DNA of 64,000 nucleotides from positions 31,062,735-31,126,734 of the forward strand of contig NC_057769.1 of assembly GCF_010389155.1 (NCBI RefSeq), given 5' to 3'. This stretch comes from Erigeron canadensis (taxonomy: Eukaryota > Streptophyta > Magnoliopsida > Asterales > Asteraceae). The notes under the pieces were generated by a model. It saw only the letters and a program-made list of their open reading frames with translations. It searched no databases and had not been told where the DNA came from. Position numbers and translations under genes: made by a program. This document shows positions 11,452-23,580 of this stretch, in pieces. Numbering within the stretch: position 1 is the first letter of the stretch; each line of letters starts with the position of its first letter.

Positions 11452-14227
11452 TGTAACACTCGTTATTTAAAAACATTGATTTTAAAAAACTTTGCCAAAC
11501 GACGTTTAAAATGTAGCGGAAAAGATCACTTTAAAAACTGCCCCATCCGTAATGGATGGTACCTTTCATAAATGGTGTTACTAATGTGCATCATCAAAAC
11601 AATAAAAGTAAAATCCAAGTCATGACACCAACATAAATGCCATCATTATTACATGCATCATAAATCATAAATTAAGTAGCCAAACAATGGCTAAAAGGTG
11701 AAGTCTAAGCATTCAATGTCTAATGCTAATCTTCTTTATTACTTCTACCCATCTCACCGAACTAATCTTTTCCTAGATCAAGCTTGCTTATCCTGAATGC
11801 ACAACATTTTCAAAAGAACAAGTGTTAGCTAATAAATTAGCTAAGTAAGATAACATGATTTGAAAACATTTGCCGTTTCATAATATATTAACAAAAACGT
11901 GACATAAGAGTTAATATCACATACATAGCATTGCAAACATTAAACATAACACAATAGGATCATCACATACCTAATGTGTCTAACTTTTCTTTCATGTCTT
12001 TCTTTCTTTACTTTATTTCCTTGCCTAAACATAGGCTAAGTGACTTATGCCACTTACATAGGGATGTGGGGTTGTGTGTAGGCGGTCATAGACCATACAT
12101 GGAGTCCTCACACCCGACATGATGGGTAAACCATAAGGTGGTCCATCGGCGTCGTTAAGGAAAGACAATGTCTATCCAACTGAATAAATCGTTTATGCCT
12201 TTACGCATTGGTGGTTAGTTACTCCACCCGAAACCACGGGAGGTATCATGATTCCCAAACCACGTGACCACGTACGCACTAGCTCCTTGGAACTAGCACG
12301 GGTTAAACTTAACACACGATTGTACATATGCTCGAAACTTATTAATTATATTAGCTTAGGCTAACTTTCACCTAAACTAATCACATAAAATCATCTTTAC
12401 TTTAGGGCCCTTAAACGTGCACGTGACATGGCAATCCTATTCATATGTCTAGTGACTAGGTGTTTAAGCCATGCAAACATTCATATAATCATAGCATTAA
12501 ATCATTTCATATCACATGCATATCATCATACCGTTAAGACATACATAACTTACCATTAATCATCAATGGTAATTATACATATCCCATGAGAACCTCCCAT
12601 ATAATCCCATAATCATAAAAACATGCAATTATATTTATTTGGGGGGTTTAACTTATAAAAACTATGTTTTGTTGTTCCATCAGGTGATAAAAGATGTTAT
12701 CTTACCTCAATCGAGTCCACAACAACTTACAAATATTTTACCGTGCTTGATACGTACTCCTAACAACCTATAATGATTATAGAATTAATAAACGAGGCTT
12801 AATTGACTTATAGTATCTATACGTGTCGCATGGACATTTACGCAACATTTCTAATATATCTCGAAAATATATTAAGTGATTGGCCGAATTCTTATCCTCC
12901 AAAGCAGTAGTTTATTTATTAGACTTTTGCACTACAATATGTTATTTGCCTAAATAATTTGAACAACACAGTAACCACAAGTATATCTAATTAACTTTTA
13001 GTAAAATTAATTAATGATTCATGAGACTAGAAAAATAAAAACTCTTGGCCACGTGATGGTGATGTACAGATGTTCATGCCAAATTCTTATCAAAGTGATT
13101 TTGCAATTAAATAATTAAACATGTCATACCATGTGCCATACTTATACATATATGTCCTTATTAAATCTTGAACAGAATATTAACATATTTACTACATGCA
13201 TGAACTCCATATTAGACTACACTTACAAAACATTCTTTGTCTTCCTCACATATAAGCAAGACGCCATGACCATATTTTTTTTAAACTTCTATTTTTTTTT
13301 TGATATTTAACCACAATACGTAATATTCAACATCTTTTTTATGTATATTTAGACTACGACTACAGATTATCGACCACACAAACATGGTCTATAACCTTTC
13401 GAATAAAACCGACATGATGGTGTCAACTCGATGTAACAGTAGTTGTACAATATCTTTTCCGAAACACAGATTTGCGAACTAGACTTGACACAACAAATAT
13501 TGGTTACTTTCATTACGATATGCATAATAAATTCTGTGATTAATGTTACTTATCGACCTATGAAACCACGTACTACTGAAACCCAAAAACTACTATTAAG
13601 TTTCGTACATACTCAAAACTTATAAATTCGCGTGACTTAAATCCCTTCGAACTGATATGTTAATAGAACCTAACACGCGTTAAGATGAAACTAGAAACCG
13701 ATGTTACCTTAGTGTGATGCGAAAACCTGAGTCGATGATGAGACACAAGAGCAAGACCGCGAACTTCTTTGTTGTCCCTTCTTACGAAAAATTGTAGATT
13801 ACTGTAGGGTTTTATTCTTCTTTTTAAATCGTTCGAGTCCAAAGAATGGTCTTGCAAGAGTATTTATATGTTAATTGGACCAAGAGACAATATGGCAACA
13901 GGAATGTCGGTTTCGATTTGGGCCGAGCTACAGCTATCGAAATTGGCTTTTAAACCGACGTACATTTCCTTTTTTTATTAGTTACTAAATTTTAATATAT
14001 ATACATAGGCTATTTACCTTAATACTTTTATCGGGAATATATATCGACATAACAAGTACATGTTAATATATAACGTCACTTTAATAATTTATTTTAATTT
14101 TTCTTAAATATATTTGTCATGGTCATATTAATCACATTATAACTATTCGCCTAATAAACTTAACGAACCCTAACGTTAACTAACAGAATAATCAAATAGT
14201 CAAACTTAAAAAGTTTGAGATATTACA
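11452..14227 (-). mobile_element. Probable solo LTR, 2.8 kb
   Basis: Begins TGTAACACTCG and ends GAGATATTACA, so the termini are TG...CA with a short inverted TGTAA. Both sides carry TATAT (11447-11451 and 14228-14232), a 5-bp target duplication, though of low complexity. A TATAAATA box on the minus strand (13861-13868) suggests minus orientation. No gag or pol coding is seen inside, nor a second LTR, so it fits an LTR left by recombination. Confidence 0.65.
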
Positions 14228-14571
14228 TATATAAATCCAAAAATTGAATACACAACAAAACAAAAGAAGACAAAACAAAACCCAACGCCGGAAAATGGCA
14301 TACAAATGTCGAATGCCGAACCAAGGACCAAGAGGACGGTATGGTGAGGGGACCGGTGCCGATTGGCAATGTAGGATTCGGGGTCGGCATAAATGTACCA
14401 TACCATATGCTCTAAGTATGCAACATTGCAACTACGTGCCCATATTTGATGTCCCCACATTATATAATTAGTTTTATAATTTCATAGTCAAACAATATAT
14501 GTAATGTGATAATTAGAAGTTTAGAATTTTATTTTTGGTTTTTTGAGATTTAACTTTTCAATGGAACTCAC

Positions 14572-16103
14572 TGATGTGTGAAATTTAGTTATAAAATTTA
14601 TAAGACACGAATCACTGAAAAACTGACTACAATACACTTACGGGCAGTGTGCCCGTTCGTATGCAGTATAGTAACTGGTAAATCCGAGATCGTTCACAAG
14701 GACTTTTGTAAGCAATTGTCTAAATAAAGTGATTCAAGAAAGAGTGGGTTTTGTGGCCGAATTGCCACTTTGTAAAAGTTAGTTGAAAAAGTCAGTAATC
14801 CCGAAAGATTAATCGTAAGAAATTCGGTATGACCGGGGCAGGGATCGTCCGCAAACGATAGTAAAAATGATTGTATGGAAACAATGATAAAAATGACACC
14901 TACTTGGATCAGCTCATATGCCAATCATCGGGTCTAAACATTACTTGCATTTGTTGAACGACTCAAAAGATAGACAAGACGAACTTCCGTTATACTTGAC
15001 ACTTTAATAGCTCTAAATATAATTATCGCTTCCGCGTTTAATTTCTATTCAAAACAATTAAGCATTAAGATCCAGAGTTGATTTTTACGATTTAACATTT
15101 AAAAGCTTTCTTCCGAACTGCTTATTCACCTAATCAGATTCCTCTATCATAAGTGTTTACACATTCAAAGTGAATTTAATTGTTTAAAATCTTTATCGTT
15201 AGTTTCTTCCGAACTCTAACGACTTTAGGTTAATTATAGACTGATCAACTTTTTCATAAACCAATTGACAATGACATAGATTTCTTCCGAACTTCTAATT
15301 ACAATTATCAATCAATAAATATAAAAGACAAAAACAATATTTAAATTCAAATAAATATGGATCTTTGATTAAACATAAAACCTTGTTCAACGATTGCAAG
15401 TAACATTAAATTGACCCTATGACATGTTCACTACCCAAGCGGGTGTAAAGAGATTTAGCCTCTCATGATGAAAAGATAAAAGCAAACAATAGCATATGAA
15501 GACATAATGTACCGAATGTAGAAATCGTTCCAAGAATGACTAAAAATCTAATACGGAATGATGAAAATAATCCAATCGTAATCTTGATCTTCAATGATGA
15601 ATAAACTGATGAAAACCCTCCTTTATAGATGCAAAAATCGACTGGAGAAAAGAAGTTAGGGTTTTGGAATGATTAAGCATGCTATTTATAAGTTTCCAAA
15701 AATTCAAGTGCAGATTCGGCTGTAGCTGCGAGGCAGCTTGGTAGCTGCGGCGCAACTCACCTTGACCGTTGTTGACCTTTTGACTTCTGTTGACTTCGAA
15801 CTAGGAGAGTTGTTGTGCAGCTATACCTTTCTGTTTTTGAGCTGCTGCGCAGCTCTTCTTGATTCCAGCTTTGACTTTTGTTGACTTTTTGCAATCTTCA
15901 TCCAAATGCTTCGGCAATCATCCGTAAGCACTTATTTCACTTCAAGAATGTCGTTTTCTTAAGAAATACGCTTAAATACTTGTCAGTAACCTAAAACACT
16001 AACAAATACCATAAACGCACCAATTGTATACAAAAATGATTCATTAAAACATGCTAAATCAACTACTTTCAACGTGGAAATGGGTATAAAATACGACATA
16101 TCA
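14572..16103 (-). mobile_element. Solo LTR (family S, copy 1), 1532 bp
   Basis: Termini TGATGTG...CATATCA (TG...CA) are flanked by a perfect 5-bp duplication CTCAC (14567-14571 and 16104-16108). The element matches 21853-23322 in the opposite orientation at both ends and inside. On the minus strand a TATAAATA box (15683-15690) lies downstream of several TTGAC W-box cores (about 15764-15890) and GC-rich palindromic strings such as AGCTGCTGCGCAGCT. No internal coding region is adjacent, so this is a solo LTR. Confidence 0.85.
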
Positions 16104-16221
16104 CTCACATACACATTACGAGTAGTAATTAGTTTCATTTTCATTAGCGAAAAAAAAAAGAGTCTGGTATATCACGTACAAATTAGTTGGAACTAACTTT
16201 GAAAGTTGAACTATTGAATAT

Positions 16222-16400
16222 GGGGGAAGGGAATATGAGGCTGTTAGGCACCTAAGTTGGGTGAAAAACCCCTCACATACCTTTTTTTAAAAGGTAAAAA
16301 TCGTGGGGGGCCATGTATTTATTTAAAATATTAAAATATTAGTATGTGAGGGGTTTTTCACCCAAGTTGGGTGCATAACAGCCTTATACTCACTTTTCCC
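16222..16400. mobile_element. Mutator-type MITE, copy 4 of the TGTTAGGCAC family
   Basis: Inverted ends of about 55 bp (left GGGAATATGAGGCTGTTAGG, right inverted GAGTATAAGGCTGTTATGC). A perfect 9-bp target duplication ATTGAATAT lies at 16213-16221 and 16401-16409. This is the best-preserved member of the family. Confidence 0.9.
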
Positions 16401-16874
16401 ATTGAATATTCATCTTTGTGTATCAAGTTTGTTGAACAATGTATTGATTGGTACAGAAAATATGATAAAATCATATTTTTGTCTAAAATGCTTCAAGTAG
16501 AATTAGGGATAGTTAGCTACACCATATATGGGGAGTATAAAAGAAATCTAAGTTGAAAAATATATGCAGTTTAGTTAAAGGTAGTAATTAATTGATAAAA
16601 ATAGTCCCACGATCTTCTTTAGTTAAAAAGAAATTAAGTTGCAGTTAAAGTTACATAATTTTTTTGGAATACCGACTTTCTTCTTTGTCAAAAATTCTAA
16701 CTAATGAGCCGGAATTTCGCCTAGATTTTTGTATGAATTTCACTGGTATTCTTTGTATATGTAAAGAAGATGAGTCTGATACGAATGCTACATGGAATGT
16801 ATCGTTTTTCGTCAATGACTGAGCGGCTGAGCCATAAGACACCTTTTGTTGACTTAAAATTGATAAATGTTTTA

Positions 16875-17040
16875 GGTAAAATAAAACAAGTATTAAAGTA
16901 AAACAAATAAAACAATAGGTTATAGTGCATCACTAAATCATCGTAAATCAATGTTTCTTAAATTTTCGTGCATCAGATTTATCATGATCTAAGGGTCAAG
17001 ATCTTATCTTATTTGTTTTACTTAAATACTTGTTTTACAA
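16875..17040. mobile_element. Short MITE with TAAAACAAGTATTAAAG ends
   Basis: Left GTAAAATAAAACAAGTATTA and right, inverted, GTAAAACAAGTATTTAAG flank about 110 bp. A related copy with the same ends and a shared AGGGTCAAGATCTT segment is at 39227-39402. Confidence 0.7.
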
Positions 17041-17328
17041 TAACTAACCCCGTGATAAATAACTCACTTGTTCACTGTAAAATTAGTGTTAATTACAGTA
17101 TTTACCCAAAATAAAAAAATAGAATTTGTCTCAATTTCTTAACAATTTGTCCTGAAATTAAATCACCATTAGTTTTACTTAAATACTTGTTTTACAATAA
17201 CTAACCCCGTGATAAATAACTCACTTGTTCACTGTAAAATTAGTGTTAATTACAGTATTTACCCAAAATAAAAAAATAGAATTTGTCTCAATTTCTTAAC
17301 AATTTGCCCTGAAATTAAATCACCATTA
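17015..17328. repeat. Tandem duplication, two 157-bp units
   Basis: The block 17015-17171 is repeated at 17172-17328 with about one substitution (TTTGTCCTG versus TTTGCCCTG). The duplicated unit includes the right end of the adjacent MITE plus flank, so the MITE inserted first. Confidence 0.9.
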
Positions 17329-18191
17329 GTAAGGGAGTTCTGTTTTTTTTAGCTACATCTTGTATCTAGTATGTACACTCAATGTATTAAATACCAGCTC
17401 GTATTAACGATAATACTGGTATTGGAAAGTACTCCGGTACAACTATCTTGGTATTTTGTTCGATATTTTCACTATTCAATGCCAGCCGATATTTCTGAGA
17501 TTTAATCTGGCATTACCTTTCCGGTATATTCATTTTTAAAGTTTTTCTTTTTGAATATGTTTAAAAACTATTTTGTGATACCGGCCTTAATGTTATTTTT
17601 GTTATTCGTGAACTTTAAAACTTATATTTTGTTATAAAGTACCTATTCGGTGAGTATTATTTTTGAGTGGATTGTAATTGTATTTTGATAAATTTTGTTA
17701 AATTATAAATAATTATGGAGGATTTTTATAATAAAAAAATTAAATTAAATTAGTCGTACAACTAACCGTACAAGTTATATCGAGAAAAAATTACCACACC
17801 AGTACGATCAAAATACCAGTTTTTAAAACATTGTATACATTTGTACCTAGTTGTCAAGGTTGCTATTGGGCCTCGAGTTTTATCTCATTAAATCGCTTTT
17901 TAGCCATAGTTCCAATTTCAATTCCACGACATAAATCTTGTACTACTATATACGACAAGCGTGATATGGCTAGAAACTATTTGCATCCAGTAAGTTTTCA
18001 ACATTTGAGCACCATGTACAATTGTACAAATGTACAAAAGTTATAAGAGTTGTAAAGATGACCAGATTTATAATTACTAATTAACTCACAAGAGTTGTTT
18101 TTTTAATGTTTGTAAGCATGTTGGCTTTGTTTATTCTCATGTTTTCATTTGGTGTGTAAGGATACAATAATGTGTTTAGCGTAGCATCGTG
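17329..18191. other. AT-rich intergenic sequence
   Basis: No gene or clear element. Strings such as CCGGTATT and CCAGT recur between 17400 and 17820 without a defined structure. Confidence 0.4.
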
Positions 18192-19228
18192 GGGACTATA
18201 CTTATAACAATTCACTTCTAACCCACTTCTAACACTATTTATTACTTCTAGACACACCAAGAATACCCCCTCCTTATAACTCCTACTTTTAACCCACTTC
18301 TAACACTATTCATTTATTATTATATTATTTCATTTTAATTTTTCACAAAACTAAACAAACACATTTTATTATATTTAAAACACATTACATTACTTAAAAA
18401 TAAAAGATACTACAATAATAAAAAAGACAGCACTGGAAAAAGAAATAAGTAGACTGTTTTAATGTTATGACCCTGACTGAGTCCATCACATTTTGTGCAG
18501 TCATGACCCTGACTAAGTCCATCAACATGTCCAGAGCAGTTTATGTCCAAAAGAAATAAGTAAGCTGTTTTAATTTATGTTGTACGTTTTTCTTTATTTC
18601 CGTTTGTAATGTTATTTTAATTATGAATAAACTTATTTTTATTAAAGTAGACTTGTAATAATTAAGAACATTACGATAGTAGTAGAAACAAAACACACAA
18701 TTGAAACTGCAGTTGAGCCTTGCTTCGTGGTCCTCCATTGGTCTCCTCGTTGAACATTTCAGTAACATCAGTCCAAAAGCAGTTGCCGGGATTATTCGTT
18801 TCAATCCTACCCGTAACAGGGTCGGGTCTCCTCGTCACCCAACATCTCGACAAACAAAGATCTTCTTCTTGAGTCCACAGAGTTCTAGACATTCTGAATG
18901 TTTTATGAAAAATGGGATATGAAATGGTTTATTGAAGTTGAAAAGGAGTAGAAAGAAATTAAGTTGTGATATGAAATGGTAGTGTGAAGTTGAGTATAAA
19001 TAAGGTTTTGAAAAAAAAATAATAATAATTATTTGCAAAAGTAGCCGTTGTATTCAAAATGTTAGATTAAAAAATTGTTTTTTTTTACTTCGGGCCCCAC
19101 GCTGCTTCTTCTCCCGCGTCTAAAACCGAACGCAGTAGCACCAGACGCGGCTAGACGCCGCCGGTGCTACTAACGTTCGGCACTTCCTGTGCGTCCGACG
19201 CCATGTCGACGCCTTATAATGAGAGGCC
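18192..19228 (-). mobile_element. PIF/Harbinger-derived element, about 1.04 kb
   Basis: Left end GGGACTATACTTATAAC and right end, inverted, GGCCTCTCATTATAAGGC resemble the ends of the 257-bp MITE at 19250-19506; TTA follows the right end. The right arm shares the CACTTCTAACCC and GACGCC strings with that MITE. Inside is a Myb-like ORF remnant on the minus strand. No transposase frame is visible. Confidence 0.65.
18671..18892 (-). pseudogene. Harbinger ORF1 Myb/SANT-like protein, N-terminal remnant
   Basis: The minus-strand frame starts MSRTLWTQEEDLCLSRCWV and continues RRPDPVTGRIETNNPGNCFW then TDVTEMFNEE. The WTxEED...L...W pattern, the DPxTG loop and NPGNCFW are typical of the Myb/SANT DNA-binding domain of the second protein of plant PIF/Harbinger transposons, which works with the DDE transposase. 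The frame is lost soon after, so only a fragment remains. Confidence 0.65.
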
Positions 19229-19249
19229 TTAGAGCCATGTTGTAGGTTA

Positions 19250-19506
19250 GGCCTATACTTATAAGGTACCGCTTCTAACCCACTTCTAACACTATTCATC
19301 ACTTCTAGACACACTAAGAACACCCCTTCCTTATAACCCTCACTTCTAACCCACTTCTTTTCCTATTCTTCCCCTCTAACACATCAAAGACGCACTTCTA
19401 ATATTAGAAGTAACCCTCTAGACGCGGGCTAGACGCCGCTGGTGCTACTAACGTCCGCTGCTTCTTCTGCGTCCGACGCCGGCTAGACGCCTTATAAGTA
19501 TAGGCC
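19250..19506. mobile_element. Harbinger MITE, 257 bp
   Basis: Perfect inverted ends GGCCTATACTTATAAGG / CCTTATAAGTATAGGCC with TTA on both sides (19247-19249 and 19507-19509). It lies 19 bp from the larger related element and shares its internal segments, so it is probably a deletion derivative of it. A third member is at 51097-51384. Confidence 0.92.
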
Positions 19507-19680
19507 TTAGAGAGTTGCAACTTAATGTGGCATTTTAATTGCTTTTGGTGTGCCCCTTTGATTTGGTTCACTAAGGTAGCCCCCCACTCCATTCCCCTCT
19601 TTGTAGTATAGCCTTTCATCCGAGTTACCTATGGCGCTAGCTAGTTGAGCGAGTTATGTTTCGATAGTTTATGTTGTACA

Positions 19681-19893
19681 CAGTGGGGGAGCCAGGATTT
19701 ACGGTCTGGGGTCGTCAATTTTTTTTCTTTCAAGATAATAATAAAAGTAAAATAAGTTGAGAGTATAATATTTAAGTGTATATTTTGTGGGGTTGTCATT
19801 ACTTTTAAACTAAAAAAATACATAAAAATTACACTAAAAATATAGAGTTCCATAAAAATGTGGGGTTGTCATGGCCAAATAGCTCCGCCACTG
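19681..19893. mobile_element. hAT-type MITE, 213 bp
   Basis: Inverted ends CAGTGGGGGAGC / GCTCCGCCACTG. Flanking octamers GTTGTACA (19673-19680) and GCTGTACG (19894-19901) match at 6 of 8, fitting an old 8-bp hAT duplication. The same ends bound the larger element at 53019-53902. Confidence 0.75.
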
Positions 19894-20238
19894 GCTGTAC
19901 GTCTTGTGCTATATTTTCATATAAGTTATACTTGTACTGCTAATGACTCCTCAAGTATTATCAAACAAAGTCATTTTGTAAATAGCTACAATCATTTATA
20001 CAACTGTTGAAAATGATAATTAATCAAGAGGCTTATTAGTAACTGGGCTTGGTTTGTAAGACTAAAGGGTATGAGGCCAATATGTATCCTTTTTTGAACT
20101 AACTATAATTTTATTAAAATGTTTTGGCAAGGTGCCTAGGTAATAAAAAAAATAGTACACTTACAAAATGGAAGAAGAACTCATCACCTATAACGACCAT
20201 GAAAGATTAAACTTCCTATCACGATTAGAAATCCAACA

Positions 20239-21280
20239 CGATTAAATTCTGGGATGATGTGTGGTTCGAAAGTACCTCATTTGCAATCAAATTCCCACGC
20301 CTGTATAATCTAGAGGTTGATAAAAGCGCTTTTGTTAGTGAAAGATGGAATGGAGCGGTGTTTATGTGGAACTGGAGAAGATATGTCTCGGTGTTTATGT
20401 GGAACTGGAGAAGATATGTCTGGGTGGATTAGAACAATCACAACTTCAGCAAATTTGTGATAGCATCAAGAATGTGACTTTTGTTAATACTTCTTATAGA
20501 TGGGTTTGGGACTAAAATCAAAATAAGGACTTCACGGTTAAAGGTGTTAGAAATCATATTGATAATACTTGGCTGCCTAGACATTACACAGCTACAAGGT
20601 GGAATAAGACTGTTCCTCGTAAGGTAAACATCTTTATTTGGAGAGTGTTGAAGGATAGGATTCCTATCATATTCAATCTCTGGTTCAGGGGGATTCATAA
20701 TAATTCTCTTGTATGCTTTTGTTGCAATAATGGTATTGAGACTCTTCATTTGTTTGCTCACTGTCCTATGGCAACGAAAGTATGGAGCGAAATTACGAGA
20801 TGGTTGGGTTTAAATATCCCCCACAATTTGGATCTAATTGAGTTGTTGGATCATGTAAACTTGCTCAAACATTCCCCAAAAGTTAAAAATGTCATTACTA
20901 CTATCATCTATGCGGTTTCGTGGGAGCTTTGGAGGTTTAGGAATGATATTGTTTTTGGGACTTCCAAGAGATGTGATAAAATTTTAGTCGACACAATTGT
21001 TCACACTGCTTATTTTTGGTACAACAACAGGGACAAAAAATCAAACATTCCTTGAGACGAGTTGCTTAAGTCCGATAAATATTCACTAGTACTAGTGAAT
21101 ATTTGGTTGTGTCTACACTTAGTCCCTTTATCTTGTCGTTGGATTTTCTTGGTAGTGAGTTCTTGGCGTCAGTTGTTGTGTTTCTAGACTTCTTGTAATC
21201 ATGTTTGTACTTTGTGACTGCTAGTGCTTTGCTAGCCTAGTCTTGCGTATATATAACATAGTTTTTTGACGTTCAAAAAA
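20239..21280 (+). pseudogene. LINE retrotransposon 3' fragment (zinc-binding end of reverse transcriptase)
   Basis: Broken frames read IKFWDDVWFESTSFAIKFPR, then DFTVKGVRNHIDNTWLPRHY, then KVNIFIWRVLKDRIPIIFNL, then a CFCCNNGIETLHLFAHCPMA block (C-x2-C ... H-x4-C). This is the order found at the C terminus of plant L1-type polyproteins (zf-RVT domain), and the frame from 20645 ends at 21055. A 3' UTR ending at about 21280 follows. A roughly 36-bp tandem duplication (two copies of FMWNWRRYV) at about 20359-20430 and a stop break the frame. The RT core is absent: a typical 5'-truncated copy. Confidence 0.88.
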
Positions 21281-21852
21281 TAAAATCCAACAATAAGATG
21301 TAGAAACATTAGACTATTCTTGAAAGGTTTGGAATATTTTTACTTTTGTTTTTGTATAAACAAAATATAACAAGATCGAGGTCGGGAAAGTTTGGATTGG
21401 AAATCCTCGAAAACCTTTTAACATTCGGGTTAAATCGGTTTTGGACCGATTTTTTCAGGGGTTTGCCATGCAATACCGTGACTAAAATACGGGAAATCTA
21501 TAAGACCGGGAATTGGACCAGCAGTTTTCATCGTCAAGTTTCAAGTGCAAGTTCATTCCTAGAAGACACGCATATGTAAATCTTTTTCTCGAGTTTGCTC
21601 ACTTTGTTTGATTTACAAGCATTTGCAGAATCATTGTTTTTGATTCATCGCTTCTCACCCTCTAACTTTCAATAGCTAATCGTATTACCCTTGTAAGCCA
21701 TTCATTTTTACTTTGTGTCTTTGACTTTTTGTAACATCCACGCTTACATATAGACATATAGTCCACAAATGCATAAGCTATTCATTTTTACTTCTTAAAA
21801 TTATACCTTAACATTAATCTTAATACTAATGAAAAATATCCAACATAAGATC
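21281..21852. other. Intergenic sequence between LINE and solo LTR
   Basis: No gene recognised; one 77-codon frame at 21346-21579 has no familiar features. Confidence 0.4.
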
Positions 21853-23322
21853 TGATATGACGTATTTTATGCCCATTTCCCATAGCTTAAAGTGTCGTTT
21901 AGTAAGGTTTACGAGTCGTTTTCTTATACATTTGGTGCGTTTACGGTATTTGTTAGTGTTTCAGGTGGAAAACAGGTACCTAAGCGATATTTTGCAGAAA
22001 ACGAAGTTCCTGGAGCAAAACAAGTGTTTACGGATGTTTCACGTGGCTCGTAGGTGAAGAATCGAAGAAAGTCAAGGCTGGTCAAAAGGTCAATGCTGGT
22101 CAACTTAAGAGTGCGACGCACTTTCACATGTGCGTCGCCGTTATTCGTGTCAAGGAAATAAGTGCTTCGCACTCCCTTAAATGTGCGACGCACAAATTCA
22201 ATAGACGACAAGGCCAGTCAACAGAAGTCAAAGTCAAGAAAGTCAACGAGGAATGTGCGACGCACCTGGGCGCCGAATTTGCATAATTTTGTGATTCATA
22301 TAAATAGCTTGAAAACATTTCCAAAAACCTATCTTTCACTTTCCAGACGATTTTAAGAGCTTTTTCTAGGGTTTCTCTTATATTTCATCATTTTGGAGGA
22401 TCTAAGGCTCGTACGGAATCATTTCGTTATTCGATTTCATTTCCTTGTATTCGGTAACAATGAATTCTTTCGTTTCGATTTGTTATTTCATATTTAATAT
22501 GAGTGGCTAATCGCCTTTTCATCCATCTTGATGGAGTGAGACATTATGTAAGGATTGCACAATTTTTATTAATTTAAATGATTTGATTTAACGTTGTGTC
22601 GTGATCTTAATCTATTATTTCTTTATTATTTAATTGTTGATTGCGAATAATTTATATTCATTTCTTGGTGACGACTAGGGTTTGGGTATAAGTTGTTTTG
22701 ATTGCTGTTAGAAGCAATTGGTTCTATGACGGGTACGGTAGAAGGTAATCAATAATTAATAAGAATTAACGGGTTAATGGTCGGGTACAATCAATAGACA
22801 CAATTGTTATCTGAAATGACCAAAACCATTGTTAAACTAGAGAAGTTATAAATAGGCGTCTCGGGGTACCGGTCTTAATAATGAAACTAGTTTATACAAG
22901 AGAATCAAATTAGTTGTTAACTTGACGGGTACGGGGTTGGTGATTAATTTGAGTCTCGGTTGTTAAATCATTAAATTGAATTTGAACTTCATCAAAAGTG
23001 CAATCCTAGCATATGTCGAGCGAAGTCGAGATGGGTGACCTTTAAATTCTTGTTTTAAACTACAATCTCCTTTTCGATTAATCCTTTGGGATTACTAATT
23101 TCTAAACTAACTACTTGCAACGTGGCACATCGGCCACAAAACCCCCATTTTTACTTGAATCATTTAACGTTTTACAAATGCTTGTTTAAGTCCTTGCGAA
23201 CGATCTCGGCTTACCAGTTTTCACTATACTGCATGCGATCAGGTACACTGCCTGTGAGTGTGTAGTAATCAATATTTTCGGTAAATCGTGCTATAAATTT
23301 TAAAGCTAGATTTCGCACATCA
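21853..23322 (+). mobile_element. Solo LTR (family S, copy 2), 1470 bp
   Basis: Termini TGATATG...CGCACATCA. Flanks AGATC (21848-21852) and AAATC (23323-23327) match 4 of 5. It is the reverse-complement relative of 14572-16103. A TATAAATA box is at 22299-22306. Upstream, from about 22069 to 22242, are about eight W-box cores (AGTCAA/GGTCAA) and at least three GTGCGACGCAC palindromes. No coding. Confidence 0.8.
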
Positions 23323-23580
23323 AAATCCAATTGATCTATCGAAATTTATATATACATAAATTAATACGGAGTATATAACTTTGTTCATTTTTAAGCTTTA
23401 ACAAACATAATAGTTCCCCATTAATCATATTGATTACACTTCTTCTGAGATTATTCCTGCATGATGTGTAACAACTAAATATGTTTCAAGTTGTCTTACC
23501 AAATTATGTAGCTGAAGAGTCTCTATTACAACAATAACAATAACAAAAATCGGTTAAGTCGAAACTTGAAAACACTTGTA

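Larger units (their letters stand above)
10322..14412. mobile_element. Tourist-like element interrupted by a foldback element and a solo LTR
   Basis: The left end GAGCATCAGGTATGG (after TAA at 10319-10321) and the right end, inverted GAGCATATGGTATGG (before TAA at 14413-14415), look like the two ends of one Harbinger-type MITE. Removing the insertions at 10932-11416 and 11452-14227 would leave about 0.8 kb. The pairing of ends is inferred from the shared terminus and identical TAA flanks. Confidence 0.5.

Noticed and set aside
20438..20761. 107-codon minus-strand frame
   Set aside because: Antisense to the LINE zinc-binding region.
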